NCBI GenBank assembly: GCA_032433595.1
Contig: JASWJB010000361.1
Coordinates: forward strand, 1-40,209
Direction of reading: 5' to 3'
Length of the DNA: 40,209 nucleotides
Source of the DNA: Conoideocrella luteorostrata
Lineage: Eukaryota; Ascomycota; Sordariomycetes; Hypocreales; Clavicipitaceae
Shown here: piece by piece, positions 1 to 10,619 of the stretch
Position numbering within the stretch: position 1 is the first letter of the stretch
Layout of the letters: the number at the start of each line of letters is the position of its first letter
The notes under the pieces: model-generated
Told to the model about the DNA's origin: nothing
Database searches by the model: none
Seen by the model: only the letters and a program-made list of their open reading frames with translations
Made by a program: the position numbers and the translations under genes

Positions 1-158
1 AAAAAAAGAAAAAAAAGTGTATATAAACGCCCGTTGAGGTATCATGAGTTCTAATATAATTTTTTGTCTGTCGGTGAATATGTCAGACGAACATGTTCCG
101 CTTATTCCAATTTTGTTCCGTCCATATCCTTTTCCTGATCCCATGTATAGCGATCAAA

Positions 159-1301
159 TCAGCCATCGACGAAAGCCTCTGTTTTGGCTTGGATGACGCC
201 CTTGTCGGACTCATCTTTGGACGGACGGTTGGCAACCAGACGCTAAAACAAGTTAGTTTCGCTTTTCCAGACCGCAAATGTGATATTACACAACTTACCA
301 CGAGGTTGCGGAGCAAGATCGCAATAGTGACCTTGCCCACTGAAGGAACGTAGATAGATGCCTTTTCTTTAATGGCGGGTCCATCAAAGTTCTTAAAGGA
401 AGAAAAGTTGATGCATACAGCACCTTCACGGATGAGCTCCGTTGGGACCTTGAATGACTCCACAGGAACACCACCCACGACAACGTCGCTAAGAGGCAAG
501 CACTTGTCCAGACCCCAACCTTCCTTGTCTTCGACTTGGTGTCGCGGGTTCTTGATACCCTGCCCACGAGTGAACAGCTGAACGCCGGTGATATCAACAG
601 AGTAGACCGTAGCGCCATCATTGGCTAGCAATGCGGCGAGAGGTCGGCCGTTGACTTCGGATCGGTTGATGACGGTAATGGTTTTACCAAATAGACGGTT
701 TCCAGGGGCTAGAATTGGATTGTAGATTTGAAGATACTCCAGAATCTTGACAACTGCCAGTGGGGTGCACGGCAGAATAGACTTTTTTCGGTTCTCTGGG
801 GGATCCAAGAAACGGACATTGTGGTACATATTGTAAAGGTGCTTGTGGCGCATCCCCTCTACATCCTTGGAAAGTTCCACGGTTTCCTGCACATACTTGT
901 CGTGGGACGGGTTTTGAGGGAAAATCGGATAGTAGACAATGATACCGTCAACGCTGTCATCGTCGTTGGCCTTCATGATCTCCTCCTCCAGGAGGTCCTT
1001 GTCTACGGAACGAAGGTCGAAATCAAAGCCACTGCAAGGGGTGGTCAGCCATACGAGACTTTTACATGGGCTTACATTCACGAATGAGCTATACTCACTT
1101 GTCTACACAAGTCTTCTTTGACCATTCAGCGTACTTGACGGCAGCGGGATCACCGTTGGCCAAAAAGGCGGCCAGGGTCGGCTTGCTGGGGTTGGTTCCT
1201 TGGACCTTAGCCAGAGTCTCCTTAACCTCAGTCAAAAGCCCCTTAGCAATGGTCTCTGCGGTAATGACCTTGCAGGTCTTGGGGACTTCTGATGAAGCCA
1301 T
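159..1301 (-). CDS. MTD1: Methylenetetrahydrofolate dehydrogenase (NAD+), cytosolic MTD1 type
   Basis: Oxidises 5,10-methylene-THF to methenyl-THF with NAD+ in one-carbon metabolism and purine supply. Three exons on the minus strand: complement(join(159..242,299..1031,1099..1301)). Introns of 67 and 56 nt have GTGAGT/GCAG and GTAAGT/TTAG ends, and the phases add up to 339 aa, close to the roughly 320 aa of yeast Mtd1. Visible family signatures are VDGIIVYYPIFP, the PCTPLAVVKILEYL segment, and the dinucleotide-binding stretch TVINRSEVNGRPLAALLANDG. The start chosen (MASSEVPK) has A at -3 and G at +4. The frame stays open upstream to another ATG at 1442, which would add a basic, Ser-rich extension (see findings). 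The last exon (28 codons with stop) is supported by its splice sites and by the sequence RLVANRPSKDE continuing the Rossmann fold. The family is certain; the exact start is nearly so. Confidence 0.93.
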
Positions 1302-2409
1302 TCTCAACTTCAGGTCTTGTATTAGTCTCGGACCTTTTGGCAGCCAGCTGCGGGCTTGTGGCTTGGTGAGAGGCGAGCTTCTGAGGTACCCCACCAATGA
1401 TCGACTTACGATGAAGCTAGATCTATGCATCATCGTGGTCATCGGTCAGCAATTGAGGCACGGAATGGGTCGGAGGGCGGGAGAGGAAGACGAACAATTG
1501 ACAGCGCGTATTGCACTCGTCTCTAATCCGATAAACTAATCGCAATATTGGTCTCACCCGTGCGGCTTGACGTATTTATTGTGGTGCATGACGACGTCAA
1601 AGGGAGAGTTCGCGAGAAAAAAAATGTGCCCCTCCAAAAACTCGCGATGCCGCAATGCCCCTCTTACTGACTGTGGTTTAGCGCCGATTGGGCTCATTGG
1701 TTGCGGGCAGTCGGCGGGAATTTGCCAATTCGCGCTCTGGAACTCCCGCATCGCGTCTGATTAGGTGCTTCCGACGAGCCGCATCAACGTTGCGCTGCCC
1801 AACGTTGTCTAGTACAGTACTACTTACTAGTCACGACCGTTGCCAACGCTTATTTGCTATCATTTGCCACTTTTGAGTGCTCGCATGCTTGCCACACAAA
1901 TGCCGCGATTTCGCCTAACAAACCAGCCTGGACACACGAAATCCAACTCTGCTGCTAGACGCGACGAACAATGATTCCGGTGTTTGTTGAAAATTTTCAA
2001 TTGTTATACGACAGCCTGGCAGCAGACGGATACAGGCAAGATTTATTCTGGTGCCCGACATCAGGTCATCCGGCCGACCGTATTAGGTCCCTCATCTGAT
2101 CGCCGCTGAGGTTCGTTGCCTCCCCCTCCCCCAAAAAAACGAAAAAGAAAAAAAAACTAAACCTGATCGGTCTACATAGTAAGGTGGACTAGTTTGTCCT
2201 CTCATGGGAAGAGACCATGACCAAAGGTCTCCAAGCAAGCGAAATGGTCACACCAGCAAGGCCTGAGGCTTAGTCAGAAGCAGCCCGGTAGTTGCTTTCA
2301 TAAGGCAGCTCGTCATAACTAACAAGACTCTCTTTCGGACCTCTATCCTCTATACTCTGTACGCTGTGAGGAGACGCAGTCTTTATCTTACCGCTCAGGG
2401 AGCGACCTT

Positions 2410-2417
2410 CTCCGCGG
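2410..2417 (+). promoter_or_regulatory. NirA-type nitrate-response box, distal
   Basis: CTCCGCGG matches the NirA consensus CTCCGHGG exactly. It lies about 1.0 kb before the transporter start and 10 bp from a TGATAA site, the paired arrangement known from the niiA-niaD promoter of Aspergillus. Confidence 0.55.
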
Positions 2418-2908
2418 GTGAGCATGTGATAAGATTCTCCAGATCACTTATCTTTACCACGGCCGTAATTGTGGAGCATGAGGCTGTCCGGGATATGGCT
2501 TCAGATAAGGCCAGGCCAACCACCATCGCCGCTTAGAACAGCCCCTAGCTTCCTGGATATCTACCCAAGGCATGGAGTGCTTTGATACGCAGTCCCTCGT
2601 TTCGGTTGATGAAAAAGACTGGGACGCCCCAAGTTAAGTCTCTCAACTTGCTGACGCTTTTTGTCTCAGCGTATGGAGGCTAGCGAATAGTAGCAGTCTG
2701 TTTTAAGCTAGGCACGCCCAACTGATAACGTCAGATAACCAACTCCCAGGGGTAAAGATTTTGCTTCCGTCGGGCTAGAACTGGCTGTTCATCTTGAAAC
2801 CGAAGATGTATGTAGATTCTTTTAGGTCGACTGTGTTCCAAAAGATGGGTTTTTGGTCAGACAAGAGAGAAGGGACGTCGGCCAGACTATTGAACGGTTC
2901 TCAGAGAT

Positions 2909-2916
2909 CTCCGAGG
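2909..2916 (+). promoter_or_regulatory. NirA-type nitrate-response box, proximal
   Basis: CTCCGAGG is a second exact match to CTCCGHGG, about 505 bp before the transporter start, with a GATA site 45 bp downstream on the other strand (2961-2967). Confidence 0.55.
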
Positions 2917-3346
2917 ACAAAATTGCCAGATATTACTGTCCAATATGCTATAGACAACTTCTTATCAGTCGATGTGGCTGGCATGTGAGTGGTGCCAGCT
3001 CTCCCAGGCGTGGTGGTTGTCAATCATCATTGCGCTTGCGTGGCTGACGTCCGTTCCGATCGACTGCTCTGTCAATATTGACTTATATCTCCGACCTTGC
3101 CCGCAGCCATATGGCAAATATTAAGACGCACCTACAGCCACCATATCCCAGTTGCTTGGTAAAGACTATTCTCGACTATCCCAGCACCGTAGGGCAGTTC
3201 CCGATTGGCCAGTCCTGAAGATAAGCTTGTCGTTCCCGGAGATGCTGGGAGATGCCTGACACAAGCTCACTTCGATCTGCTTGCAAGTTAAATACTACGC
3301 TGTAACCCAGAGAAGCAACATTGTGTTCATATATCTATAACGAAAG

Positions 3347-3391
3347 TTGTCTGAAAAGGTTTCTTGTCTGAAAAAGCTTCTTGACTGAACG
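3347..3391 (+). repeat. 17-bp tandem repeat in the transporter leader
   Basis: Copy 1 (3347-3363) is TTGTCTGAAAAGGTTTC. Copy 2 (3364-3380) is TTGTCTGAAAAAGCTTC. A partial third copy, TTGACTGAACG, starts at 3381. The period is exactly 17 bp. The array ends about 30 bp before the ATG, so it is probably in the core promoter or 5' untranslated leader. Confidence 0.8.
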
Positions 3392-3420
3392 TCAAGTACA
3401 TCTGGCTGACTAGCTGCACC

Positions 3421-5053
3421 ATGGGGTTTGACATTACTCTCTTGTGGCGGGCCCCCCAGGTCAACCCGATCAACAAAAAGGCTCGAAGTATACCGATCCT
3501 CAACGTCGTCGATCCTTATGGACGGGTGTTTTTTTTCTCGTGGATGGGCTTCATGCTGGGATTTTGGGCATGGTACGAAAACCCCAATGCACTTCCCTCG
3601 TCAATCATGCTGGCAAGGACGGGAGGTTGCTAACAGTCCTCACAGGTACACATTTCCACCCTTGTTGACAGTCACGATTAAGAAGGATCTCAACCTTGAC
3701 GCCGCCCAGATCGCAAATTCCAACATTGTTTCACTATGCGCTACCTTGCTATTAAGATTTATCGCTGGCCCCCTTTGCGACCACTTCGGGTCCAGACGAG
3801 TCTATGCATCGCTCCTAATAATCGGCTGCCTACCCATCGGCCTTGCTCCCCTTGTCAATAATGCCACCGGTCTCTACATATCCCGATTCTTCATTGGCAT
3901 CCTAGGAGCCACGTTCGTCCCATGCCAAGTATGGTGCACGGCATTCTTCGACAAGAACGTCGTTGGAACTGCCAACGCCTTGTCGGGGGGCTGGGGCAAC
4001 GCGGGTGGCGGTATCACGTACTTCATCATGCCCGCTGTCTTTGACTCTCTCGTGGCTTCTCAGGGCATGAGCGCCTCCAAAGCCTGGCGCGTGACGTTCA
4101 TCGTGCCTCTCATATGCCTGATTGCCTGCAGTCTCGGCATGGTCTTCCTCTGCTCCGACACCCCCGTCGGCAAGTGGAACGAGCGATCGCAGAAGATTCA
4201 GGAGAACCTCGAGAAGTACGGCCCATCGGGCAGCGCAACAGCGGTAAACACTCCCAACGTGTTCAGCGAGCCGCCGAGCCGAGATGAAGAAAAGGCCGAA
4301 GGGTCCGACGACGCCAGTTCCCGCATGTCACGACTGTACAAGGAGAAGTCAGCCATCTCCCTGTCCGAGGCTGTGTCCATGGCGCAGGCAGAAACCGTGG
4401 TCAAGCCGTCCTTCAGAGACTCCCTGCCCGTCATCTTCTCGGCACAGACGCTCTTCCACATCGCCACCTATTCGTGTTCATTCGGCGGCGAGCTTGCCAT
4501 CAACTCCATCCTCAGCTCGTACTACAAGGCAAACTTTCCGCACCTGAACCAAACCCAGGCCAGCAATTATGCCGCCATCTTCGGCTTCCTCAACTTCATC
4601 ACCCGCCCGCTCGGCGGTGTCGTCGCCGACCTTCTGTACAACAACTTCAACCGTAACCTCTGGATGAAGAAGGGCTGGATCACCACATGCGGCGTCCTGT
4701 CCGGCGCTCTACTCGTCGTCATCGGACAGGTGAACCCTTCCGAAACGAACGGCCGCAACATCGGCGCCATGGTCGGCCTCGTCACCGTGGCTGCTATCTT
4801 TGTGGAAGCAGGGAACGGCGCAAACTTTGCTCTCGTGCCGCACGTGCACCCTTCGGCGAATGGCATTCTGTCTGGTGTCACAGGGGGGGGCGGTAATTTG
4901 GGAGGTGTCGTGTTTGCTATTATATTCCGGTTCATCGACCACGGCCACGGATACAACACTGCCTTTTGGGTCATTGGCGTGATTCACATTGCTCTCAACT
5001 TGGCTGTGTGCTGGATCCCGCCACTACCCAAGGGCCAGATTGGAGGAAAGTGA
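3421..5053 (+). CDS. crnA: Nitrate/nitrite transporter, MFS NNP family (CrnA/NRT2 type)
   Basis: High-affinity nitrate (and nitrite) uptake at the plasma membrane by proton symport. Two exons, join(3421..3572,3646..5053); the 73-nt intron (GTACGA...CACAG, branch GCTAAC) falls in phase 2 and rebuilds the junction FWAW-YTFPPLL. Product 519 aa, close to the 507 aa of A. nidulans CrnA. Both NNP signatures are present: GGWGNAGGG at about 165-173 and GGGGNLGG at about 464-471. The two substrate-binding arginines expected in TM2 and TM8 are R88 (in LLLRFIAGPL) and R371 (in FITRPLGG). The long hydrophilic loop at about 225-308 is the fungal central cytosolic loop. The start context CACCATGG is ideal. 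No nitrate or nitrite reductase gene lies beside it. The upstream region has NirA and GATA sites, suggesting induction by nitrate and repression by ammonium. Confidence 0.95.
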
Positions 5054-6613
5054 ATGATCACGAATATTTGCACGCCACTCCATTTGGTGGTGACTGGAGC
5101 TAAGATAAAACACTGCTTTTTTTGGTGTTTTTTTTTGTCGGGGGTTTTGAAATACGTGGGTTATATTAGAGTATCTTTAGCGAGCGTTTCTATGAAGCCT
5201 TTTTTTTTTTCAGTTTTTATTAGAAAATATCAACACACCATTTACCTCACAACATTGATTCTAGAGCCCCGTAATCAATCAAGTCACCGACTTTTACTGT
5301 CATCAGTACCGTACCGTACCATGCCACCCGGGGGACAATTAATGTGACCCGTCACGGCTAACCCAACCACGCTGCCAAGGATCACGTACTTTGCCCCCTC
5401 CCCCCCCGGGATGCATACCTACCCGGCAGCACTTACACAACCCATCACATCACCCATCACATCACAATTCTCCATTCCGGCCCCAACAATGACTACTGGC
5501 TCCGTTGCAGCTGCAGCGTGACCGTCCAACAATCCCTCCAAAAAACACACGAGAGAAAAAAGTGAATACAGAAAACCGCCCCCCTGCCTTCCCGCCACTC
5601 ACTCGTTTAGACGGCTCCGTACGGAGTAGCCCCCGTAGTTATTTTTCGTGCTAAATCCATCGTCTCCCGTACGGAGCACCTCGCCGTTAAACACGCCGAA
5701 ACATCCTCCCAAAGCTCGGGCTGGGCGTTCCCACCCGCCAAGCCGCCAATGTGCCGATCCGCCGAGCACAAAAAGGGAAGAATTTCGAACATCATCCATC
5801 GCCCTTGAGCCTGAACATGCTTGCTCAGCCTTATGATCAGCGGCGCAAGGGCCCCCGAAGAATTTTTTTTTTTCAACGAATCCGAGGAGTAAAAGCCAAG
5901 GGAAATGTGAAGATGGCCAATCATGTCTACTGCACTTTCCGAGAGTGCCACTGTTTTGGTGACCACTCGCGAGATGAAAAGGAGCTGCACAAGACCCACA
6001 CAAACAACGTGCGCAACATCTGCATCAACCACAGACATGTCTTACATTCCAACGCGTGGTGTTGAATGTCTCATCAATAACACAACAAATTGGATGAATC
6101 TACTCCGTAGTTTCTGCTTTATGACTGGGCAGCAGCAAAGTTGAGAGACTTACTCTGAGCTGATGGCAAGTTCATGTGCGAAGCGGGAGTGGCTTGAGCT
6201 TGAATAAACGTGCGCTCGAGGCTTATAGAACTTGGGGAGACATGGCACATTTTGACTCATCAATTGTTAGATTGACAATCACATCGAGATGCAGCGGTAG
6301 TATTACCAAATGTGATTGATGAAGCGAAACACTTAAAACTACATGGCCGCGTTGACCCAAACTCGGCATCTGCAGGGCGATGTCCAGATACTCTACGTAG
6401 TACATCATGCCGTCATCGTGCCAGTGCCAATAGATTTGGTTTCATAACTTTAAAAGCAGAATCCGAAACTTTCCAACCCAAGGCCACTAATAGCCTATGT
6501 GCAGTCGCCTGAAGTACCCTAAATCTGGGCAGACGAGTTGTCCTATATATGCAGTAGAAACCCTTGACCGTATCAGAAGGGAGCGCACCCAACCCATTTG
6601 TCACAATCTCTCC
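5054..6613. other. Convergent intergenic region
   Basis: About 1.56 kb between two genes that end towards each other. Overlapping open frames on both strands at 5600-6065 have no domain resemblance. Present are T-rich runs after the transporter stop, a 12-bp tandem duplication at 5441-5464, and copies of the CCGTACGG/TACGGAGTA motif at 5613-5628, 5667-5678 and 6101-6109. Confidence 0.6.
5441..5464 (+). repeat. Two tandem copies of CCCATCACATCA
   Basis: A perfect 12-bp direct duplication in gene-free DNA, followed by a partial third copy (CAATTC diverges). No function is apparent. Confidence 0.85.
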
Positions 6614-7487
6614 CTACAGCACAAGGAGGGCAGCGACAGCACCGAAGATGGCGAGAGAGCCAGCGCGGATAGCTGAGGCGGCAGCAGTTTTGGTAGGAGA
6701 CACGACGGAGCTGGTGGTGGTGGCAGGAGCGTTAGGAGCGGTGGTGGTGGGTACGTCAATGGAAGTAGACTGGCTGATGGTGCTCTGCACAAGAGTAGTG
6801 GTGCTGTTAGCAATGGCGGTGGTGCTGTGGTGCTTGGTCTTGATGCTGCTGCTGCTGCTGCTGCTGTTGCTGTTGCTACTGGTGCTAGCAGCGGCGGTCG
6901 TCGTGCACGAGGTGGAGGTGGAGGCAGAGGTGGTGGAAGAGGAAGACAGAGTGACGGTCTTGATGCCGTGAGACTTGGTCATGGTGACGGTATCACTACC
7001 GGTAGGCTTGCTGTCGGAGCCCTTGATTTGGAAGGGGTTGGAGTACTGGAAGATCTTGGGGTCGCTCTCAAGTCTGAGGACGAGACCATAAACCTTCTTA
7101 TCGCCGAGGTTAGCGCCGACGTTCCAGGTGTAAGAATTGTCCTTGTTCTTGATGCCAGCTAAAGTTTGTCGTTAGTAATTGCTTCCATTTCGTGACTGTT
7201 ACGGCACAGGAGGCTGCTGTAACACGGTATGTGGGGGCTCGCGCGTCGGACTTACAGGCAATATTGTCAACATGCTGTTGAGTAGGCTGGGTAGCACCAC
7301 CGATCAACTCAATGGAGATGGTGCCATCGGCGTACTTGGCAATAGCATCCCAGGTGATGGTAAAAGTCTTGCCGGCGGTGATAACCTCGTTCATCGCGGG
7401 TTTGGATACGGGGTCGAAGTCATGAGTTGGCTCCTGCGCAAGGGCAGTAGCGGCAAAAGCCAGGACAGCAGCGACGGAGAAACGCAT
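6614..7487 (-). CDS. GPI-anchored Ser/Thr-rich cell-wall protein, Kre9/KNH domain
   Basis: Predicted secreted, GPI-anchored surface protein of the Ser-Thr-rich family with a Kre9/KNH-type N-terminal domain. Two exons, complement(join(6614..7158,7256..7487)); the 97-nt intron (GTAAGT...TTTAG) gives 258 aa. A signal peptide spans about residues 1-17 (MRFSVAAVLAFAATALA). The Kre9-like beta-sandwich spans about 22-115, including FTITWDAIAKYADGTISIEL and VYGLVLRLESDP. A Ser/Thr tail follows, with a run of consecutive serines encoded by a trinucleotide repeat near 6844-6875. The C-terminus ends in a hydrophobic GPI-attachment signal (AGSLAIFGAVAALLVL). An AT-rich TATA-like element (TTTAAATA on the minus strand) lies near 7580-7590. 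Yeast members act in beta-1,6-glucan assembly, but many fungal paralogs have no assigned role. Confidence 0.88.
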
Positions 7488-9917
7488 TTTGACTGTTGCG
7501 AGAATTGTAGCTGAACGTTGTGGACCGGGAAGGTATGGGTGAGTGCGGTTGTCGAAGTGGACGAAAGAACGAACAAGTAGATATTTAAAAGAGTGTGGGA
7601 GGCAGAATAACGCCTAGGCAAGTGAGTGACAAAGTGCGACAACGGCTGGTATGTTGGTTAAAGAAGGAAAGTGCAAGTCTCGAGGCGAAGGCGAGGCGTT
7701 GAAGTAGTTCGGAAGGCGAGAGGCAGGCACGCAGGCGGGCGTTCCTTCCAGCGCTAGGTCTGACTGGGCTACCCAGTTGAATATTCGTGGCCCATTAGCC
7801 CTGCCATGCCTGCCACGCCATGATTGAATCTTACACAGAATTGATCCACCCAGCCACAATGGCAGTATTAGAACTAGACTGCGTCAACAAGGCAGGCATC
7901 CAGAGTTCGGCTTATGCAGAATCAGGCGAAAGCTGAGAGCCCAGCGCATGAAAGCCAGGAACATGACGGAGCGCATATGTCGATGGTGGGTCATCTGTCA
8001 GGGGAAAAGCAAATTGCATCTGCATGGTGGAAGGACGCGAGTGGAGATTGCAGGGTTGCGTCTGGGCTGAGATGGTCCTGCCGCTGCTGACAGCCAATGG
8101 TAACATCTTGGCTGCCCCATATTCTGTCCGCAGTCAAGTCTGGTCACGACATCCACCATGTATGTCCGTGAGCCTGGCTGTTACTTACTAGTAAAGCAGG
8201 GGCTAGACCACATCGCGAAGTCACCGAATCCCAGTGTAGTACTCCGTAGGATCTTGAAAATCTCTTCTGTCGCACTTGACACTTAGCGGCACATTTTTTT
8301 TTGTTGCGGCTCTGCTCTTTGTTGCATCGTCAACCATGTAGCAGTGGATAAAAATAAACCCCTGGAATTTGTTCCTCCTGAGGTTCATTGCCAATGCAAT
8401 GCAGTGGAATATTCTCCATGAAGAAGAAGAAGGCCGGGCATGCGCATTCGCCCAATTTCGTCTGGAAAGTGTACTCGTTGCTGTGGTCAATATTTGCCCA
8501 AGCCACGGGCACGGCAGGTCCGTTGCTGCGTCCTGCACGTACTTCAATTCAGCTTGCGTGATTGATTCAATTGATGATGGTATCCGAACGGCATAATGTG
8601 AGACCAAACACGATCGCTGCGCTATTGGAGCAACGAAAGCCGCCGAATAAGCAAAGCAGAGTACGGAGTACATAAGTCACAAGGCTTTCCGAGGGTGTTC
8701 TCGGACAATGGTCAGCCACAGCGCCTGGCGCTTATAGTCTAATCAAGCCTGTCCAATGCCGTGCTCGCCTCTGAATTCGTGGAGAAGCGTAGACCGTCGA
8801 GGCGTTTTTCGCAAGACTACTCCCTAGTCCGTACTGCTCAATGGTCATCCCCGCCACGATACCGCCGGGGACAGCCTCTGGCCTGTCCAAACGTGCCACA
8901 TGGCTCTCCTGGTTGGCATTGTTCTATACAACAATAAATTGGCAATATTCGACGTTGTAAGATCCATCCATGGCTGGTCGTCCCGCATTCGCTCGTACAG
9001 GAATGCCTGAGTTGGCGATCTGCCTTTGTTATTGATGTTAATGCCCATTCGAGGAACTGGGGTCTTTCAAATCCGTGAGCTGGTGGTAACTAGATTATGG
9101 ACCACAAATGAGCGGCATTGCCTCCATCAAACAATGGCCCGGCCGAACAAGAATGAGGAAACCCGAATTGCCAATTTGAGTTTATTGGGTCACGCGGGTC
9201 TCGTAATATGTAACAGGTTGGGGATGCAATGCAGCATTGTGACGGGTATTCCTCGATTAGACGGCCTGGCTGTTGCCATTTGTGACAACGAGGATAAATG
9301 CTGTCGATATCGTAAGCTATTTTATCGGCCCCCTTTTATTTCGGGGCGAACGGCTTCCAGCAAAACAGCCTCCTCATCAGAAGCCATATATTGCCTTCAT
9401 GATGATGATTGGCATTTTGGGAGTGCAGGCTCGTGGTGATGTCCAGTAGCACAGCTGAGCGTACTCTGGACTAATCCGAGCAAGCCTGTCTCTTTCAAAG
9501 GTTCACCTCACTTCAATCTGCGCTAGCTACTCCATAGCGTTAACCAATAACTAGTAAGAAGTTAGCACTCCTTACTACGTCCTAGTTCAGTCTGCCCTCC
9601 TGTCTCGCGGCTCGATAAAGAAAGATTGCCCCGCGCCTGGTCGCTAGTTTGTCCTCTACTCCATACGGAAAAGGTCGTCTACGAGCTAAGACATTGTCCG
9701 CTGTTTCAAACACTGAACGTCCTATTGAAGTAAGGGTCCAGTTTGTTGCTGTGAAAGGCGTGTCCAGCACTGTTGCATAAACTACATATCTAAACGTACT
9801 TCTATAATAAACAAAAGAAAAAAGAAAGAAAAGAGAGAAAGAAAGGAGAAGAAAAAAAAAGAACAAAAATCCCAGACTTGGGCTCACTTATTTCCAAAAC
9901 AAATTTTAGAGCCTTTA
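7488..9917. other. Gene-poor interval upstream of the GPI protein
   Basis: About 2.4 kb in which I see no supported gene. Open frames up to 150 codons (for example 8221-8673 on the minus strand) show neither domain resemblance nor splice logic. Two exact copies of the 9-mer TACGGAGTA lie at 8240-8248 (complement) and 8662-8670. A purine-rich, A-dominated tract lies at 9810-9865. Confidence 0.6.
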
Positions 9918-10582
9918 CTAGTCTTCGCCTGATAGCCCGAGTTCATGTTGCCAACGTTCAAGACTGTTCGGGGTTGACCAGCCCTTCTGTCGCGGGCTGT
10001 CCAGCGGCTCATCCTGCAGCTCCCGCTTCCTCTTCCGCGATCCATCCGTCCCATTGTGAAACCTTCGAATATACAGCTCCAGCAAGGCTCTTGCCACCGC
10101 TGCTACCGTAGCCGCAGCAAAACCCTACCATTCCTCGTTTTTATGGCTGTCTGTGTAGTCACGATGCCTTTGACAACAAGGGACGGGACCTCATCCCAAG
10201 CCGCGGCGCCCTCCATCTCAAATGCAATGATATCATGCTGTTGGGCAATGCGATCGCGGTCCTCCCCGGACTTCATGACACTGCTGCTCGAGCCTATTCG
10301 ACCGATGAAGACATCTGGGCGGACGTCACGCTGTGCAGTGCGCTCCCTCGTTACCAGCTTTGCGTCACTGTTGCCGGTGTCCCTGCAAGATGCCTTGGCG
10401 GCGTCTGGGCACGTACGGACAGGCGGATCACTACACTTAACACAGGAGCTTTGATGCGAATGGCGGTAGTTGGGCAGGAAAAGCTTATCCTCAGCCATCC
10501 CGGGGCAGCTGTAATCCTCGTCCGCGCCGTTGGAAGCGGCTGCATTCTCCTGCAGGACTTGAGATGTTTGGCAGCACGGCAC
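9918..10582 (-). pseudogene. Fragment of a nucleoside-phosphorylase-like (PNP_UDP) effector domain, NLR type
   Basis: Minus-strand remnant of the C-terminal half of the purine/uridine phosphorylase-like domain found at the N-terminus of many fungal NLRs. Recognisable blocks are KLFLPNYRHSHQ, a Cys-rich strip, VMKSGEDRDRIAQQHDIIAF and EMEGAAAWDEVPSLVVKGI. At about 10163 one base is missing, so the usual CDY.DSHKN block continues in another frame. A TAG interrupts that frame at 10125-10127, at a position reading as a CAG-to-TAG change. The reading then runs through a basic linker (RKRKRE) to a stop at 9918-9920. The N-terminal half of the domain is absent on both sides. Immediately adjacent on the plus strand is an NB-ARC/TPR pseudogene, so the two halves of one NLR now point away from each other. 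The family is confident; the exact ends are not. Confidence 0.78.
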
Positions 10583-10619
10583 CGCAATTTAACCTGTCGA
10601 TCGCTCACAAGTAGGACAC

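Larger units (their letters stand above)
2383..3224. promoter_or_regulatory. Cluster of AreA/NIT2-type GATA sites
   Basis: HGATAR sites are seen at 2383-2388 (-), 2427-2432 (+), 2447-2453 (-), 2503-2508 (+), 2723-2728 (+), 2733-2738 (+), 2961-2967 (-) and 3219-3224 (+). Pairs lie close together (2427/2447 and 2723/2733), as in promoters controlled by the nitrogen regulator AreA/NIT2. They lie upstream of the nitrate transporter, which fits nitrogen-metabolite control. Binding is inferred from sequence only. Confidence 0.6.
1302..3420. other. Divergent intergenic region between MTD1 and the nitrate transporter
   Basis: About 2.1 kb without a convincing gene; the open frames are short and share no recognisable domain. 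It holds the promoters of both flanking genes. The right half (2380-3225) is dense in GATA-factor sites and contains two NirA-type boxes, listed separately. A homopolymer-rich stretch lies at 2120-2160. A 17-bp tandem repeat lies in the leader of the transporter. Confidence 0.7.

Noticed and set aside
1..158. A-rich start of the window
   Set aside because: Only the 3' flank of MTD1; no feature beyond an A-rich run at the edge.
5599..6065. Overlapping frames of 104-143 codons on both strands
   Set aside because: They overlap on opposite strands, resemble no family, and lie in a convergent spacer; taken as chance.
8221..8673. 150-codon minus-strand frame
   Set aside because: No recognised domain, no signal peptide or splice logic, starts beside a 9-mer repeat copy; consistent with chance in a gene-poor region.
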